Assembly (NCBI GenBank): GCA_910584235.1 | Contig: CAJTZD010000029.1 | Span: forward strand, 18,403 to 49,775 | Length of the DNA stretch: 31,373 bases | Direction of reading: 5' to 3' | Origin: an uncultured Acetatifactor sp. | GTDB lineage: Bacteria; Bacillota; Clostridia; Lachnospirales; Lachnospiraceae | In this document: piece after piece, positions 9,114 through 16,952 of the stretch | How positions within the stretch are numbered: the first letter of the stretch is position 1 | Layout of the letters: the number at the start of each line of letters is the position of its first letter | The notes under the pieces: model-generated | Seen by the model: the letters and a program-made list of their open reading frames with translations, nothing else | Told to the model about the DNA's origin: nothing | Databases searched by the model: none | Program-made: the position numbers and the translations under genes

Positions 9114-10043
9114 TCACGCCCGTTCAAACACCCGGAGCTTTGCGCTTCTTGAACGGCTGTTCTCGGCAAGTTCTCTCTCCCCCGGTATTATGGGCTTCTT
9201 CGTCACCACGGTACCCTTTGAGACTCTCCCGCATACGCACACCGGAAATTCCGGCGGGCAGGTGCAGGGATTCTCATTTTTCCTGAAAGCTGTTTTCACA
9301 ATGCGGTCCTCCAGGGAATGGAATGTGATGATGCATAGTCTCCCCCCCGGATTTAGTATCTCAATGAAATCATCCAGCGTATTTTTCAGTACTTCCAGCT
9401 CCCTGTTGCATTCGATGCGGATGGCCTGAAAGGTCTGCCTGGAGGGATGTCCGTTCTGCCGCATCTTCACCGGAATCGCTCCCTTTATGATTTCATTTAG
9501 CTCGAAAGTAGTCTCGACAGGCTTGTCCGCCCTGAACCTTACTATGTGCTTTGCGATTGCTTTCGCAAAGCGGTCCTCCCCATAGTCCCTGATGATACGG
9601 CAGAGCTCATTCTCCGGATAGGTATTGACAATATCTTTTGCCGTAAGCGCCTGTCTGCGGTCCATCCGCATGTCAAGGGGCGCGTCAAAGCGATAGGAGA
9701 AGCCTCTCTCCTGATTGTCAAACTGGTAGGAGGATACGCCCAGGTCTATGACAATACCGTCTGCATGCTCCACACCCTCCGCCAAAAGGGCAGCTTTCAT
9801 ATTACAGTAATTATCCCGCAGGAAAGTGGTCTTGTCCGCAAAAGGCCGCAGGCGTTCTCCCGCCGCGGCAATGGCCTCTCCGTCCTGGTCGATTCCATAG
9901 AGATGTCCTCTTCCAAGCCTTTTGCAGACTTCCAGGGCATGTCCACCGCCGCCTAAGGTGCCGTCCACATAAATTCCCTCCGGCTTTATATGAAGTTGTT
10001 CAATGGTTTCCTCCAACAGTACAGAGTAGTGTTCAAATTCCAT
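9114..10043 (-). CDS. rsmH: 16S rRNA (cytosine(1402)-N(4))-methyltransferase RsmH
   Basis: SAM-dependent enzyme that N4-methylates C1402 of 16S rRNA in the ribosomal P site. The 309-aa product is full length. It begins EHYSVLLEETIE, followed by the SAM-binding VDGTLGGGGHA (26-36), and contains DGIVIDLGVSSYQFDNQERGFSYR and GRLCIITFHSLEDRIVK, all typical of the MraW/RsmH family. The ATG at 10043 has AAAGGA 6 bp upstream, and the gene follows mraZ by 24 bp, the usual first pair of a dcw operon. Confidence 0.96.
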   Translation of the reverse strand: MEFEHYSVLLEETIEQLHIKPEGIYVDGTLGGGGHALEVCKRLGRGHLYGIDQDGEAIAAAGERLRPFADKTTFLRDNYCNMKAALLAEGVEHADGIVIDLGVSSYQFDNQERGFSYRFDAPLDMRMDRRQALTAKDIVNTYPENELCRIIRDYGEDRFAKAIAKHIVRFRADKPVETTFELNEIIKGAIPVKMRQNGHPSRQTFQAIRIECNRELEVLKNTLDDFIEILNPGGRLCIITFHSLEDRIVKTAFRKNENPCTCPPEFPVCVCGRVSKGTVVTKKPIIPGERELAENSRSRSAKLRVFERA

Positions 10044-10067
10044 GGCATATCCTTTCCTCCGGGCGGC

Positions 10068-10499
10068 TTAAATGGTCAGCCCCAGATCCATCATGCCCTG
10101 GGATATGACGCCGATGTCCACGGATTCATTGTTTGCGTTCCATCTGTCCAGACTCCAGATCTCGATGCGGCCTCCCATGCCGGCCAGCACCACATCCTTT
10201 TCCAGTCCCGCAAACTCCCGCAGATCCTGGGGCATCAGGATACGCCCCTGCTTGTCCACAGTCACGGGCTGGGCACCGGACAGAAAGAATCTGGCGAACT
10301 GTCTCGCCTCTTTGTTGATCAGGGGCAGGGAAGCCAGCTTTGCCTCAAAGACTTTCCAGTCTTCATTGGCATACACGAAGAGACAGCCGTCCATTCCCTT
10401 TGACACCACGAATTCATCCCCCAGGATCTCCCGGTACTTTGAAGGAATGCTCAGCCTGCCCTTAGGATCGATTGTATGATTGTATCTGCCCATGAACAA
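10068..10499 (-). CDS. mraZ: Transcriptional regulator MraZ
   Basis: AbrB-like (SpoVT/MraZ fold) DNA-binding protein and first gene of the dcw operon; in studied bacteria it represses or modulates its own operon. Two copies of the family motif are visible: DPKGRLSIP near the N-terminus and DKQGRILMP in the middle. I start at the TTG at 10499, giving MFMGRYNHTIDPKGRL and 143 aa: the MFMG opening is the family standard, and a GGTGG site lies 6 bp upstream. The ATG two codons later (10493) is the alternative. An ORF extension to 10556 is open but has no family similarity. The operon promoter and TGGG boxes lie just upstream. Confidence 0.95.
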   Translation of the reverse strand: MFMGRYNHTIDPKGRLSIPSKYREILGDEFVVSKGMDGCLFVYANEDWKVFEAKLASLPLINKEARQFARFFLSGAQPVTVDKQGRILMPQDLREFAGLEKDVVLAGMGGRIEIWSLDRWNANNESVDIGVISQGMMDLGLTI

Positions 10500-10510
10500 A
10501 AGCAACCACC

Positions 10511-10605
10511 ACCCATCAAAGCCGGAAACGCCACCGGACTGTACATTTTGACCCAATCATGGTTCTTTATCCCACTTTTTGGGTTTTTATGCCATATCCA
10601 TCCCA
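10511..10605 (-). promoter_or_regulatory. Candidate MraZ operator: four TGGG boxes in the mraZ leader
   Basis: Reading the minus strand, TGGGA occurs at 10601-10605 and 10570-10574, and TGGGT at 10551-10555 and 10511-10515. The spacings are 31, 19 and 40 bp, all close to whole helical turns. MraZ is known to bind repeated TGGG-type boxes between its promoter and start codon; in E. coli the boxes are about 10 bp apart, so this looser array is a variant. The last box overlaps the mraZ ribosome-binding region. The boxes are seen; their function is inferred. Confidence 0.5.
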
Positions 10606-10616
10606 CTACTCTATTG

Positions 10617-10645
10617 ATTTTAATATACTATCGGTCATTTGACAA
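10617..10645 (-). promoter_or_regulatory. Sigma-A-type promoter of the dcw operon
   Basis: On the minus strand TTGTCA (-35, 10640-10645) is separated by 17 bp from TAAAAT (-10, 10617-10622). Each hexamer differs from consensus at one position and the spacing is ideal. Transcription would start near 10610, leaving a leader of about 110 bases before the mraZ TTG, which holds the TGGG boxes. Confidence 0.78.
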
Positions 10646-10842
10646 GCCGAAAATTTGTGCGGCTTTGAAACAGAAAAGCAAATTTCTGTTTTTTCAGATA
10701 TTTTTTCAGGAGGAAAATACAAGATATTGTGCTTAGTCGCACTGATTTTTCATAGATATTGATTTGAGAGAAACTGATTTTTTAATTTTCCTTAATATTT
10801 TTTCGGTAGGTCTGGCCCGTTGCGTCCGGACCCCCGGATCAT
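10646..10842. other. AT-rich spacer between the lgt terminator and the dcw promoter
   Basis: No credible gene is seen on either strand. The stretch is markedly richer in A and T than its surroundings, as expected upstream of a strong promoter. It contains one imperfect hairpin (arms 10668-10676 and 10683-10691) followed on the plus strand by a run of T, but no plus-strand gene precedes it, so I do not call it a terminator. Confidence 0.6.
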
Positions 10843-10892
10843 AAAAAACAGATCTGCCTCTCCCAAAGCGGGAACAGACAGATCTGTTTTTT
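10843..10892 (-). terminator. Intrinsic terminator after lgt (symmetrical)
   Basis: A 14-bp perfect inverted repeat, AAAAAACAGATCTG at 10843-10856 and its complement at 10879-10892, encloses a 22-base loop with an inner CCC/GGG pairing. It begins 8 bp after the lgt stop. In the minus direction the stem ends in a run of T, as an intrinsic terminator should; because the A-run is matched on the other side it could work in both directions. It closes the murE-to-lgt run. Confidence 0.85.
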
Positions 10893-10900
10893 CTTTATTC

Positions 10901-11764
10901 TCAGGTTATCGTATCTTTTTTCTTTTTCAACCGCACGGCTATGTCCACTGCCACCGCAAAGACCAGCATCAAAAGCGCCAGCACCTGGGATACCGGAACC
11001 TGGGTACCCGGAATGAAAAGCGTATCTGTGCGGATCCCCTCGATCACAAACCGTCCCAGCCCATAGCCGCCCAAATAGAGCAGGCAGATCTCCCCGTCAA
11101 AGCGTCTGTGCTTCCAGTAGCAGAGTATCACGGTCAGCACCAGCAGGTTCCACACGCTCTCGTACAGAAAAGTAGGATGCACGTTAATATAATTTGCCCC
11201 CTCGGGAATGTGGGCAGCTATACTCTCTGAAATGTCCCTGGCCCTCACTGCCTCAATGGGAAGCTGCATGGAAAAAAGCCCGTCATAATATTCCCCGAAC
11301 ACCTCCCGATTCATGAAATTCCCCCAGCGGCCAATTGCCTGTCCCAGAATCAGCCCGGGCATACAGGTATCGCCCATGAGGAAAGGACTCTTCTTTTTGA
11401 GCCTGCCGTAGACGAACAAGGTGATAAAAGCCGCTATCACGGCGCCGTAGATAGCCATACCGCCGTTTCTTGTGTTAAAGATACTGAGCAAATTATCCTT
11501 ATAATAATCCCAGGCAAACACCACATAGTAAATGCGGGCGCCGATGATGGAAAAAATCACCGCATAGATGGCAAAATCCCAGTAGTCATCCGGATTCTGG
11601 CCGCTCTTTTTGGCCATGTACGCCGCCATCAGAATTCCGGCCAGCACACCGGTACCGATGATCAGGCCATAGAAAGCTATGCTGAAGCCAAATATGCTGA
11701 AAGATTTCGGCACATCCTTTAAGTAGATTCCCAGATTCGGAAAAGCAATATCGCCTGCGTTCAT
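10901..11764 (-). CDS. lgt: Phosphatidylglycerol:prolipoprotein diacylglyceryl transferase
   Basis: Integral membrane enzyme that transfers diacylglycerol from phosphatidylglycerol to the lipobox Cys of prolipoproteins. The 287 residues form about seven membrane segments. Visible signatures are NGGMAIYGAVIAA, the Lgt hallmark GQAIGRWGNFMNREVFG containing the essential Arg and Asn, INVHPTFLYESVWNL, and GLGRFVIEGIRTD near the C-terminus. In E. coli the first of these motifs carries a His (H103); here the position is Tyr, which I believe is common in Firmicutes. The ATG at 11764 has AGGAG and AAGGAAG upstream. It lies 95 bp after ychF and is the last gene before the terminator. Confidence 0.95.
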   Translation of the reverse strand: MNAGDIAFPNLGIYLKDVPKSFSIFGFSIAFYGLIIGTGVLAGILMAAYMAKKSGQNPDDYWDFAIYAVIFSIIGARIYYVVFAWDYYKDNLLSIFNTRNGGMAIYGAVIAAFITLFVYGRLKKKSPFLMGDTCMPGLILGQAIGRWGNFMNREVFGEYYDGLFSMQLPIEAVRARDISESIAAHIPEGANYINVHPTFLYESVWNLLVLTVILCYWKHRRFDGEICLLYLGGYGLGRFVIEGIRTDTLFIPGTQVPVSQVLALLMLVFAVAVDIAVRLKKKKDTIT

Positions 11765-11859
11765 ATTTTTCTTCCTTTCTCCTATTTCCTTTCATACCGC
11801 CCCTGACGGCAGCGCGTCCTGCAAAATCCGCCTCGCCCTATGGCCTGTTTCACTGGCAG

Positions 11860-12957
11860 TTATACATTGAAACGGAAAAGGATGACATCTCCGTCCTTTA
11901 CCACATACTCCTTGCCCTCCATACCTACCAGCCCTTTTTCCCGGGCGGCAGACAGGGAACCCTGTTCCAGCAGATCTTTATAGTTCACCACTTCGGCCTT
12001 GATGAAGCCCCTCTCGAAATCGGAGTGGATCTTGCCGGCCGCCTGTGGCGCTTTGGTACCGATTTTGATGGTCCATGCCCGGGTCTCGTCCTCCCCTGCG
12101 GTCAGAAAGCTCATCAGGCCTAATATGTGATAGCTGGCTTTTATCAGCTTCTCCAGGCCGGACTCCGAAAGCCCCAAATCCTCCAGAAACATGGCTTTCT
12201 CATCCTCGTCCAGCTCGGAAATCTCCTGCTCGATCTGGGCGCAGATGACGAAAGCCTCGCTGTTCTCCTCCTCTGCGAACTTACGCACTTGTGCTACTTT
12301 CTCATTGGAAGCGCCGTCGTCGGCCAGGTCATCCTCCGCCACATTGGCGGCATAGATGACGGGCTTGTAGGTCAGCAGATTGTAGTCCTTAAGCAATGCC
12401 AGTTCGTCCTCGTCCTCCACTTCCAGGGTTTTGGCCGGTTTTCCGCTCTCCAGATGCTCTCTGATCCGCTCTAAGAGGCTCAGCTCCTTGGCGCAGGTCT
12501 TGTCCATCCTGGCGGCCTTGGAGACCTTTGAGATCCTCCTCTCCAGCACCTCCAGATCCGAGAAGATCAGTTCCAGATTGATGGTTTCGATATCCCGCAG
12601 AGGATTCACGCTGCCGTCCACATGGACCACATTCCCATCTTCGAAACAGCGCACCACATGTACAATGGCATCCACCTCGCGGATATTGCTCAAAAACTGG
12701 TTCCCCAGCCCCTCGCCCTTGGAGGCGCCCTTTACCAGGCCAGCAATGTCCACAAATTCTATCACGGCGGGAGTGACTTTTCTGGACCGGTACATCTCCC
12801 CCAGCAGCCTGATACGCTCGTCCGGCACGGCCACGATCCCAATGTTGGGGTCTATGGTACAGAACGGGTAGTTTGCGGATTCCGCGCCTGCTTTGGTCAG
12901 CGAATTGAATAATGTACTCTTTCCTACGTTTGGTAGGCCTACGATTCCTAATTTCAT
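11860..12957 (-). CDS. ychF: Ribosome-binding ATPase YchF (Obg-family, OLA1-like)
   Basis: P-loop NTPase of the Obg family that binds ribosomes and, unusually, prefers ATP to GTP. The 365-aa product starts MKLGIVGLPNVGKSTLFN (P-loop), with NYPFCTIDPN, DIAGLVKGASKGEGLGNQFL and the C-terminal TGS domain (TAGEDETRAWTIKIGTKAPQAAG to DGDVILFRFNV). The usual NKxD specificity motif is replaced by NVAED, consistent with the NxxE of ATP-using YchF proteins. The ATG has a strong AGGGAGG site 7 bp upstream, which lies in the duplicated hairpin element of the rsgA-ychF gap and within the end of a possible 19-codon ORF. Confidence 0.96.
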   Translation of the reverse strand: MKLGIVGLPNVGKSTLFNSLTKAGAESANYPFCTIDPNIGIVAVPDERIRLLGEMYRSRKVTPAVIEFVDIAGLVKGASKGEGLGNQFLSNIREVDAIVHVVRCFEDGNVVHVDGSVNPLRDIETINLELIFSDLEVLERRISKVSKAARMDKTCAKELSLLERIREHLESGKPAKTLEVEDEDELALLKDYNLLTYKPVIYAANVAEDDLADDGASNEKVAQVRKFAEEENSEAFVICAQIEQEISELDEDEKAMFLEDLGLSESGLEKLIKASYHILGLMSFLTAGEDETRAWTIKIGTKAPQAAGKIHSDFERGFIKAEVVNYKDLLEQGSLSAAREKGLVGMEGKEYVVKDGDVILFRFNV

Positions 12958-12959
12958 TT

Positions 12960-13019
12960 TTATACCTCCCTGCGCGCTTTGGCGCGCATGCTAATCAATA
13001 TTTGGAAATTTATTTCCAA
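12960..13019 (-). CDS. Possible 19-residue leader ORF upstream of ychF
   Basis: A TTG at 13019 preceded by AGGGAGG at good spacing opens a frame reading MEINFQILISMRAKARREV, stopping at 12960-12962, two bases before the ychF ATG. The ychF ribosome site is embedded in its last codons, so translation of one could feed the other. The peptide is short, starts with TTG and has no known relative that I can name, so it may simply be a by-product of the duplicated element. Confidence 0.3.
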   Translation of the reverse strand: MEINFQILISMRAKARREV

Positions 13020-13049
13020 ACTTATACCTCCCTGCGCGCTTTGGCGCGC
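12961..13049 (-). repeat. Duplicated 27-bp hairpin plus Shine-Dalgarno element between rsgA and ychF
   Basis: Identical 27-bp direct repeats at 12961-12987 and 13023-13049, offset by 62 bp. On the minus strand each is a hairpin, GCGCGC-CAAA-GCGCGC, followed by AGGGAGGTATA. The copy nearer ychF supplies its ribosome-binding site; the other begins one base after the rsgA stop codon. Between them lies another perfect inverted repeat with TTTGGAAAT arms (13001-13020). The hairpins could slow mRNA decay or separate the translation of rsgA and ychF. Confidence 0.75.
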
Positions 13050-13050
13050 T

Positions 13051-13959
13051 TTATTTCATCCCCGCCTGCTTCCGGCTTCGCTCCCCCTGTCTTGGCTGCG
13101 CTTTCAGCTCCGCATACAACAGGCAGTAATTCTCATACCGGACTCCGGCTACAGCCCCCTTCTCCACCGCCGCTTTCACACCGCAGTCCTTTTCCCCGAT
13201 ATGAGCGCAGCCGCCGAAACGGCAGTATTTCTCATGGGCCGCAAATTCAGGATAGAAATCTGCCAGTTGTTCTTTTTCCAGGTCAAAAAGCCCCAGAGAG
13301 CTGAAACCGGGCGTATCCAGAATATAGGAGTCCTCACCGATGGCTATCAGCTCCGAATGCCTGGTGGTATGCTTTCCCCGCTGAATCTTTGCGCTGATCT
13401 CCCCGGTCTCCATAGTCACGCCGGACTGCAGGCAGTTGATGACGGAGGATTTCCCCACGCCGCTGGGTCCCGCCACAGCAGTGGTATGTCCCATGAGCAG
13501 ATCTTTCAGCTCAGCGATGCCCGTCCTTTCTTTGGCGCTGACAGTCAATGTGCGGTAGCCGCAGCCGGCGTAGATCTCCCGAAATTCCCTGCCAATCCCC
13601 TCCGCATCCATGTCAGCCTTGTTAAAGCAAATGATGCAGTCTATCTCCTGTCTGCCCATCATAATCAGAAACCGGTCCAGGAGATTGAAATTGGGCTCGG
13701 GCTTCACAATGGCAAAAATCACCAGCGCCTGGTCCACATTTGCCACAGCCGGGCGTATCAGCTCGCTCTCCCTGGGCAGCAGCCGGCTGATATTGCCCAG
13801 CCCCTGGACCTCATCCAGCAGGTCCATCTCCACCCTGTCCCCCACCAAGGGCTTTTGATTGTCCTTGCGAAACACTCCTTTTGCCTTACATTCATACATC
13901 CGGTCTCCGCAGCGGACATAATAGAAGCCTGCGATTCCCTTGATAATTCTCCCCCTCAT
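13051..13959 (-). CDS. rsgA: Ribosome small-subunit-dependent GTPase A
   Basis: Circularly permuted GTPase that helps mature the 30S subunit. The 302 residues contain an N-terminal OB-fold (about 1-70), then GTPase motifs in permuted order: NKAD (113-116), the P-loop GPSGVGKSS (164-172), the switch Thr pair in GKHTTRH (196-201) and DTPG (215-218). A C-terminal zinc knuckle has Cys246, Cys251, His253 and Cys259. The ATG has AAGGG just upstream. It follows prkC by 76 bp, and the prkC-rsgA pairing is common in Firmicutes. Confidence 0.96.
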   Translation of the reverse strand: MRGRIIKGIAGFYYVRCGDRMYECKAKGVFRKDNQKPLVGDRVEMDLLDEVQGLGNISRLLPRESELIRPAVANVDQALVIFAIVKPEPNFNLLDRFLIMMGRQEIDCIICFNKADMDAEGIGREFREIYAGCGYRTLTVSAKERTGIAELKDLLMGHTTAVAGPSGVGKSSVINCLQSGVTMETGEISAKIQRGKHTTRHSELIAIGEDSYILDTPGFSSLGLFDLEKEQLADFYPEFAAHEKYCRFGGCAHIGEKDCGVKAAVEKGAVAGVRYENYCLLYAELKAQPRQGERSRKQAGMK

Positions 13960-14035
13960 AATCCCTTTCCAAGCCGGCTGTCAGAAAGCCGTCCCATTGC
14001 CTGCTTCCGCAGATCCGGAATCGGCAGGCCGGCTG

Positions 14036-16168
14036 CTATTCCTCGACAAATTCTATTCTCCTGGTAAAGCTTCTCTCTTCTGTGACAGGCTCCGGCGTTG
14101 TGGTCTCGCCTGTCTCCGGATCCGTCACGGGTTCTCCCTGTATGGTCACGGTATAGGTCATAGTAATCGTACCGGCCGACGCGGTCAGCCCATAGTAGTT
14201 TGCAGCCTGAGGGAAGCTGGCTGTCCTTGTCTCCAAAAGCGTATGGCCATCGTCCGTGACCAGTTTAATGGCCACTTCCGTCCCCGCAGCATAGTCCGGC
14301 GCTTCCTCCACGGAGGGAGCCAGAATGCTCGCATTGCATTTATAGGTGTTTGGTTTCGGGCCTGAGCTCACCTTGATGTCTATGGCAGTATCCGGATCCA
14401 CATAGGACCCCTTGGAATAGCTCTGATAGAAAATCTTGCCCTCTCCCTGCTCGTCGCTGTTCTCATAGGACACATTTTCAATCCGCAGCCCGGCCTCCTG
14501 CGCCTCCACCCTGGCATCGGCTTCCGTCAATCCCAACAGATTCGGCACGCGTACTTTCTCTTTCCCCTGGCTGACTATGACTGTAATATTTGTCCCTTTT
14601 GCCACCTTAGTCTGGGCAGCCGGTACCTGGGAGATGACTTTTCCCTCCTCCACATCATTAGAGGACGCTTCTTCCCTGGTCACGGTAAAGCCCTCTGCGG
14701 TAAGCTTGTTTTTCGCCTCATCAAAAGACATTCCCGTCACGGAGGGCACCAAGGCGCCCTGGACTCCCGCGCTTGCGGTCAGTCTCACCTTACTTCCTAC
14801 CTCAACGTCAGCGCCTGCCTCCGCATCCGCACTGATCACTTTCCCCATTTCCACATCATCCGATTCCTGATACTCCACCTCGGACTCTATCCCTAAATCT
14901 TTGAGTTCATTCCTGGCTTCCTCCACGCCTTTCCCTTTCACCTCGGGCATCTTCACATATTTTATCTCAGGCGACGGCGTGGGTGTTTCCTCCTCGGCGG
15001 AGATCAGCGGGCTGCTGGACTCTTTATCAATTACCCGGTCCCGGTCCCCGAAGACTTTCACCGCCAAGATCACCACGATCACACAGATCACCACGCCCGC
15101 CAGCAGAGCCAGAAAGGTCGTCACATTCTCCATCCTGGGATTATAGTCATAATCATCCTCGTCCTCCGGCTCCGCCTCGTCCTCATACACAGGCTCCGCC
15201 TCGGCCCGCAGGCGCATGGGCTGCTCCCTTTCCTCATACTCATGACGGTCATGATAGGTGGTCCGGCGCTTGATCTGCGCTCTCTCACTGTCCGTAATAG
15301 GTCTGGTGCCCGCCTCCATGTCCGGGTCGTTTGACACAATAGCCTCTTCCGGGTTCATCAGGGACTGCTTTAAATCCGCGATCACCTCCGGCATGCTCTG
15401 GTACCTGCGATCCGGAGATTTCTGACAGCATTTCATCACAATTCCCTCCACGCTGGCAGGGATCTCCGGCACAAATTCCTTGGGAGAGGGTAATTCCTCC
15501 TGAATGTGCTTGATCGCAATGGCCACCGTGGTCTCCCCGTTAAAGGGCACTCTCCCGGTAAGCATTTCAAATATCGTGATACCAAGAGAATAAATATCGC
15601 TCTTCTCATCGCTGTACCCGCCTCTGGCCTGCTCCGGCGATGTATAATGGACAGAGCCCATCACATTGGATGTGATGGTATTGCTGGTGGCGGCTTTCGC
15701 AATGCCGAAATCCGTCACCTTTACCTTGCCGTCCTTGGAAATGATGATATTCTGAGGCTTGATATCCCTGTGAATGATATGATTATTATGGGCCGCCTCA
15801 ATGCCCATGCTCACTTGTATGGCAATGCTGACAGCCTCCTTGAAAGACAGCCTGGCCTTTTTTTCGATATATTTTTTGAGGGTAATGCCCTCCACAAGCT
15901 CCATGACGATATAGTAAATACCGTCCTCCTCGCCTACATCATATACATTTACAATATTGGGATGCATCAGTCCGGCAGCCGCCTGGGCCTCTGTACGGAA
16001 TTTCGATACAAAATTGGCGTTTTCGCTGAATTCCTGCTTCAGGACTTTGATCGCCACAAAACGGTTCAGCTTATGACATTTTGCCTTGTATACATCAGAC
16101 ATACCGCCGGTACCGATTTTCTCCAGTATCTCATAACGGTCTCCTATCATCATTCCAATCTTAACCAT
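14036..16168 (-). CDS. prkC: PASTA-domain eukaryotic-type Ser/Thr protein kinase
   Basis: Membrane kinase that senses peptidoglycan fragments or lipid II through exterior PASTA domains and phosphorylates cell-wall, division and translation proteins. Kinase domain about 11-270: glycine loop GTGGMSDVY, Lys41, HRDIKPQN (133-140), DFG (153-155). An acidic linker (about 310-345) precedes one membrane segment (351-373). Three PASTA repeats span roughly 404-470, 473-537 and 540-606, and a beta-rich C-terminal domain of about 100 residues follows, containing a TDPETGETTTPEP linker. I start at the ATG at 16168 (GGAG 7 bp upstream, 710 aa) rather than the 23-codon extension. It follows its phosphatase stp by 52 bp. 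Confidence 0.95.
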   Translation of the reverse strand: MVKIGMMIGDRYEILEKIGTGGMSDVYKAKCHKLNRFVAIKVLKQEFSENANFVSKFRTEAQAAAGLMHPNIVNVYDVGEEDGIYYIVMELVEGITLKKYIEKKARLSFKEAVSIAIQVSMGIEAAHNNHIIHRDIKPQNIIISKDGKVKVTDFGIAKAATSNTITSNVMGSVHYTSPEQARGGYSDEKSDIYSLGITIFEMLTGRVPFNGETTVAIAIKHIQEELPSPKEFVPEIPASVEGIVMKCCQKSPDRRYQSMPEVIADLKQSLMNPEEAIVSNDPDMEAGTRPITDSERAQIKRRTTYHDRHEYEEREQPMRLRAEAEPVYEDEAEPEDEDDYDYNPRMENVTTFLALLAGVVICVIVVILAVKVFGDRDRVIDKESSSPLISAEEETPTPSPEIKYVKMPEVKGKGVEEARNELKDLGIESEVEYQESDDVEMGKVISADAEAGADVEVGSKVRLTASAGVQGALVPSVTGMSFDEAKNKLTAEGFTVTREEASSNDVEEGKVISQVPAAQTKVAKGTNITVIVSQGKEKVRVPNLLGLTEADARVEAQEAGLRIENVSYENSDEQGEGKIFYQSYSKGSYVDPDTAIDIKVSSGPKPNTYKCNASILAPSVEEAPDYAAGTEVAIKLVTDDGHTLLETRTASFPQAANYYGLTASAGTITMTYTVTIQGEPVTDPETGETTTPEPVTEERSFTRRIEFVEE

Positions 16169-16220
16169 ATACGTTCTCCAATCTATATAATCGGCAATGA
16201 AATGCGAAAAGTTTCCTGCG

Positions 16221-16952
16221 TTATCCCACAGGCTCAATCAGGATCACACTGATATTGTCCTTTCCGCCGTTCTCATTGGCCGCCTCCACCAGCGCCTGCG
16301 CCCTCTCCACAATATCCCGGGCTCCGTTCATAATCATGCGTATCTCTTCGTCCTCCAGCATATTGGTCAGCCCGTCCGTACACATCAGGACGGTGTCTCC
16401 CTCTTCCAGGCCCACGGTAAAGAAATCTGCCCTCACCGTATCCTCGGCGCCTATTGCCCTGGTAATGATATTTTTGTCCGGATGGTTCCTTGCTTCCTCC
16501 CTGCCGATTCCGCCCCGCAGCACCATTTCCTCCACCCAGGAATGATCCCTGGTGATCTGGCGTATCCCCTGTCTGCCTGCCACATACAGTCTGCTGTCCC
16601 CCACATTGGCAATATAAAGGCGGTTTTCCTCACAGGCGGCCGCCACCACAGTAGTCCCCATGCCCGCAAGCAGAGGCGAAACCGAGGCAAGCTTGCGTAT
16701 CCGGGCATTTGCGGACTGTATCGCTGTATCAAAAATCCGTACGGCATCCGTCTCCGGCGAATCCGCTATGCACTCCACAATCGTCTCCACCGTAACTTTC
16801 GACGCATATTCCCCCGCATTATGGCCCCCCATCCCGTCCGCCACCAGAAACAGATTGGGCAGATGCCCTATGGGCTGCTCCGACGAATATACGTAATCCT
16901 GATTCATTTTCCTCTTTCTGCCGATATCCGTTACGGAAAATGTCTTTAACAC
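16221..16952 (-). CDS. stp: PP2C-family protein phosphatase (PrpC/Stp)
   Basis: Mn/Mg-dependent Ser/Thr phosphatase opposing PrkC. The 243-aa product has the PP2C metal-binding and catalytic motifs: RKRKMNQD near the N-terminus, LFLVADGMGGHNAGE, GMGTTVV, ANVGDSRLY, LMCTDGLTNML and GGKDNISVILI. I choose the GTG at 16952 as start because GGAGG lies 7 bp upstream and the family starts with a short strand before the TDIG segment. This start overlaps the rlmN stop codon by 7 bp, which suggests translational coupling. The longer ORF to 16994 would lie inside rlmN. Confidence 0.94.
   Translation of the reverse strand: MLKTFSVTDIGRKRKMNQDYVYSSEQPIGHLPNLFLVADGMGGHNAGEYASKVTVETIVECIADSPETDAVRIFDTAIQSANARIRKLASVSPLLAGMGTTVVAAACEENRLYIANVGDSRLYVAGRQGIRQITRDHSWVEEMVLRGGIGREEARNHPDKNIITRAIGAEDTVRADFFTVGLEEGDTVLMCTDGLTNMLEDEEIRMIMNGARDIVERAQALVEAANENGGKDNISVILIEPVG

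Noticed and set aside
10668..10691. Hairpin followed by T-run on the plus strand, terminator-like
   Set aside because: No plus-strand gene ends before it, the stem is almost all A-T, and it lies upstream of a minus-strand promoter; likely chance in AT-rich DNA.
10476..10736. 86-codon plus-strand frame over the dcw promoter region
   Set aside because: It overlaps the mraZ start, the promoter and the TGGG boxes, and its product is a low-complexity mix with no domain.
12979..14067. 362-codon plus-strand open frame opposite rsgA
   Set aside because: It is antisense to a complete, motif-rich rsgA, has no ribosome site or family pattern, and its Pro/His/Arg-rich content is typical of the complement of a GC-rich gene. 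Similar antisense frames at 23316-24137 and 6172-6987 were dropped for the same reason.
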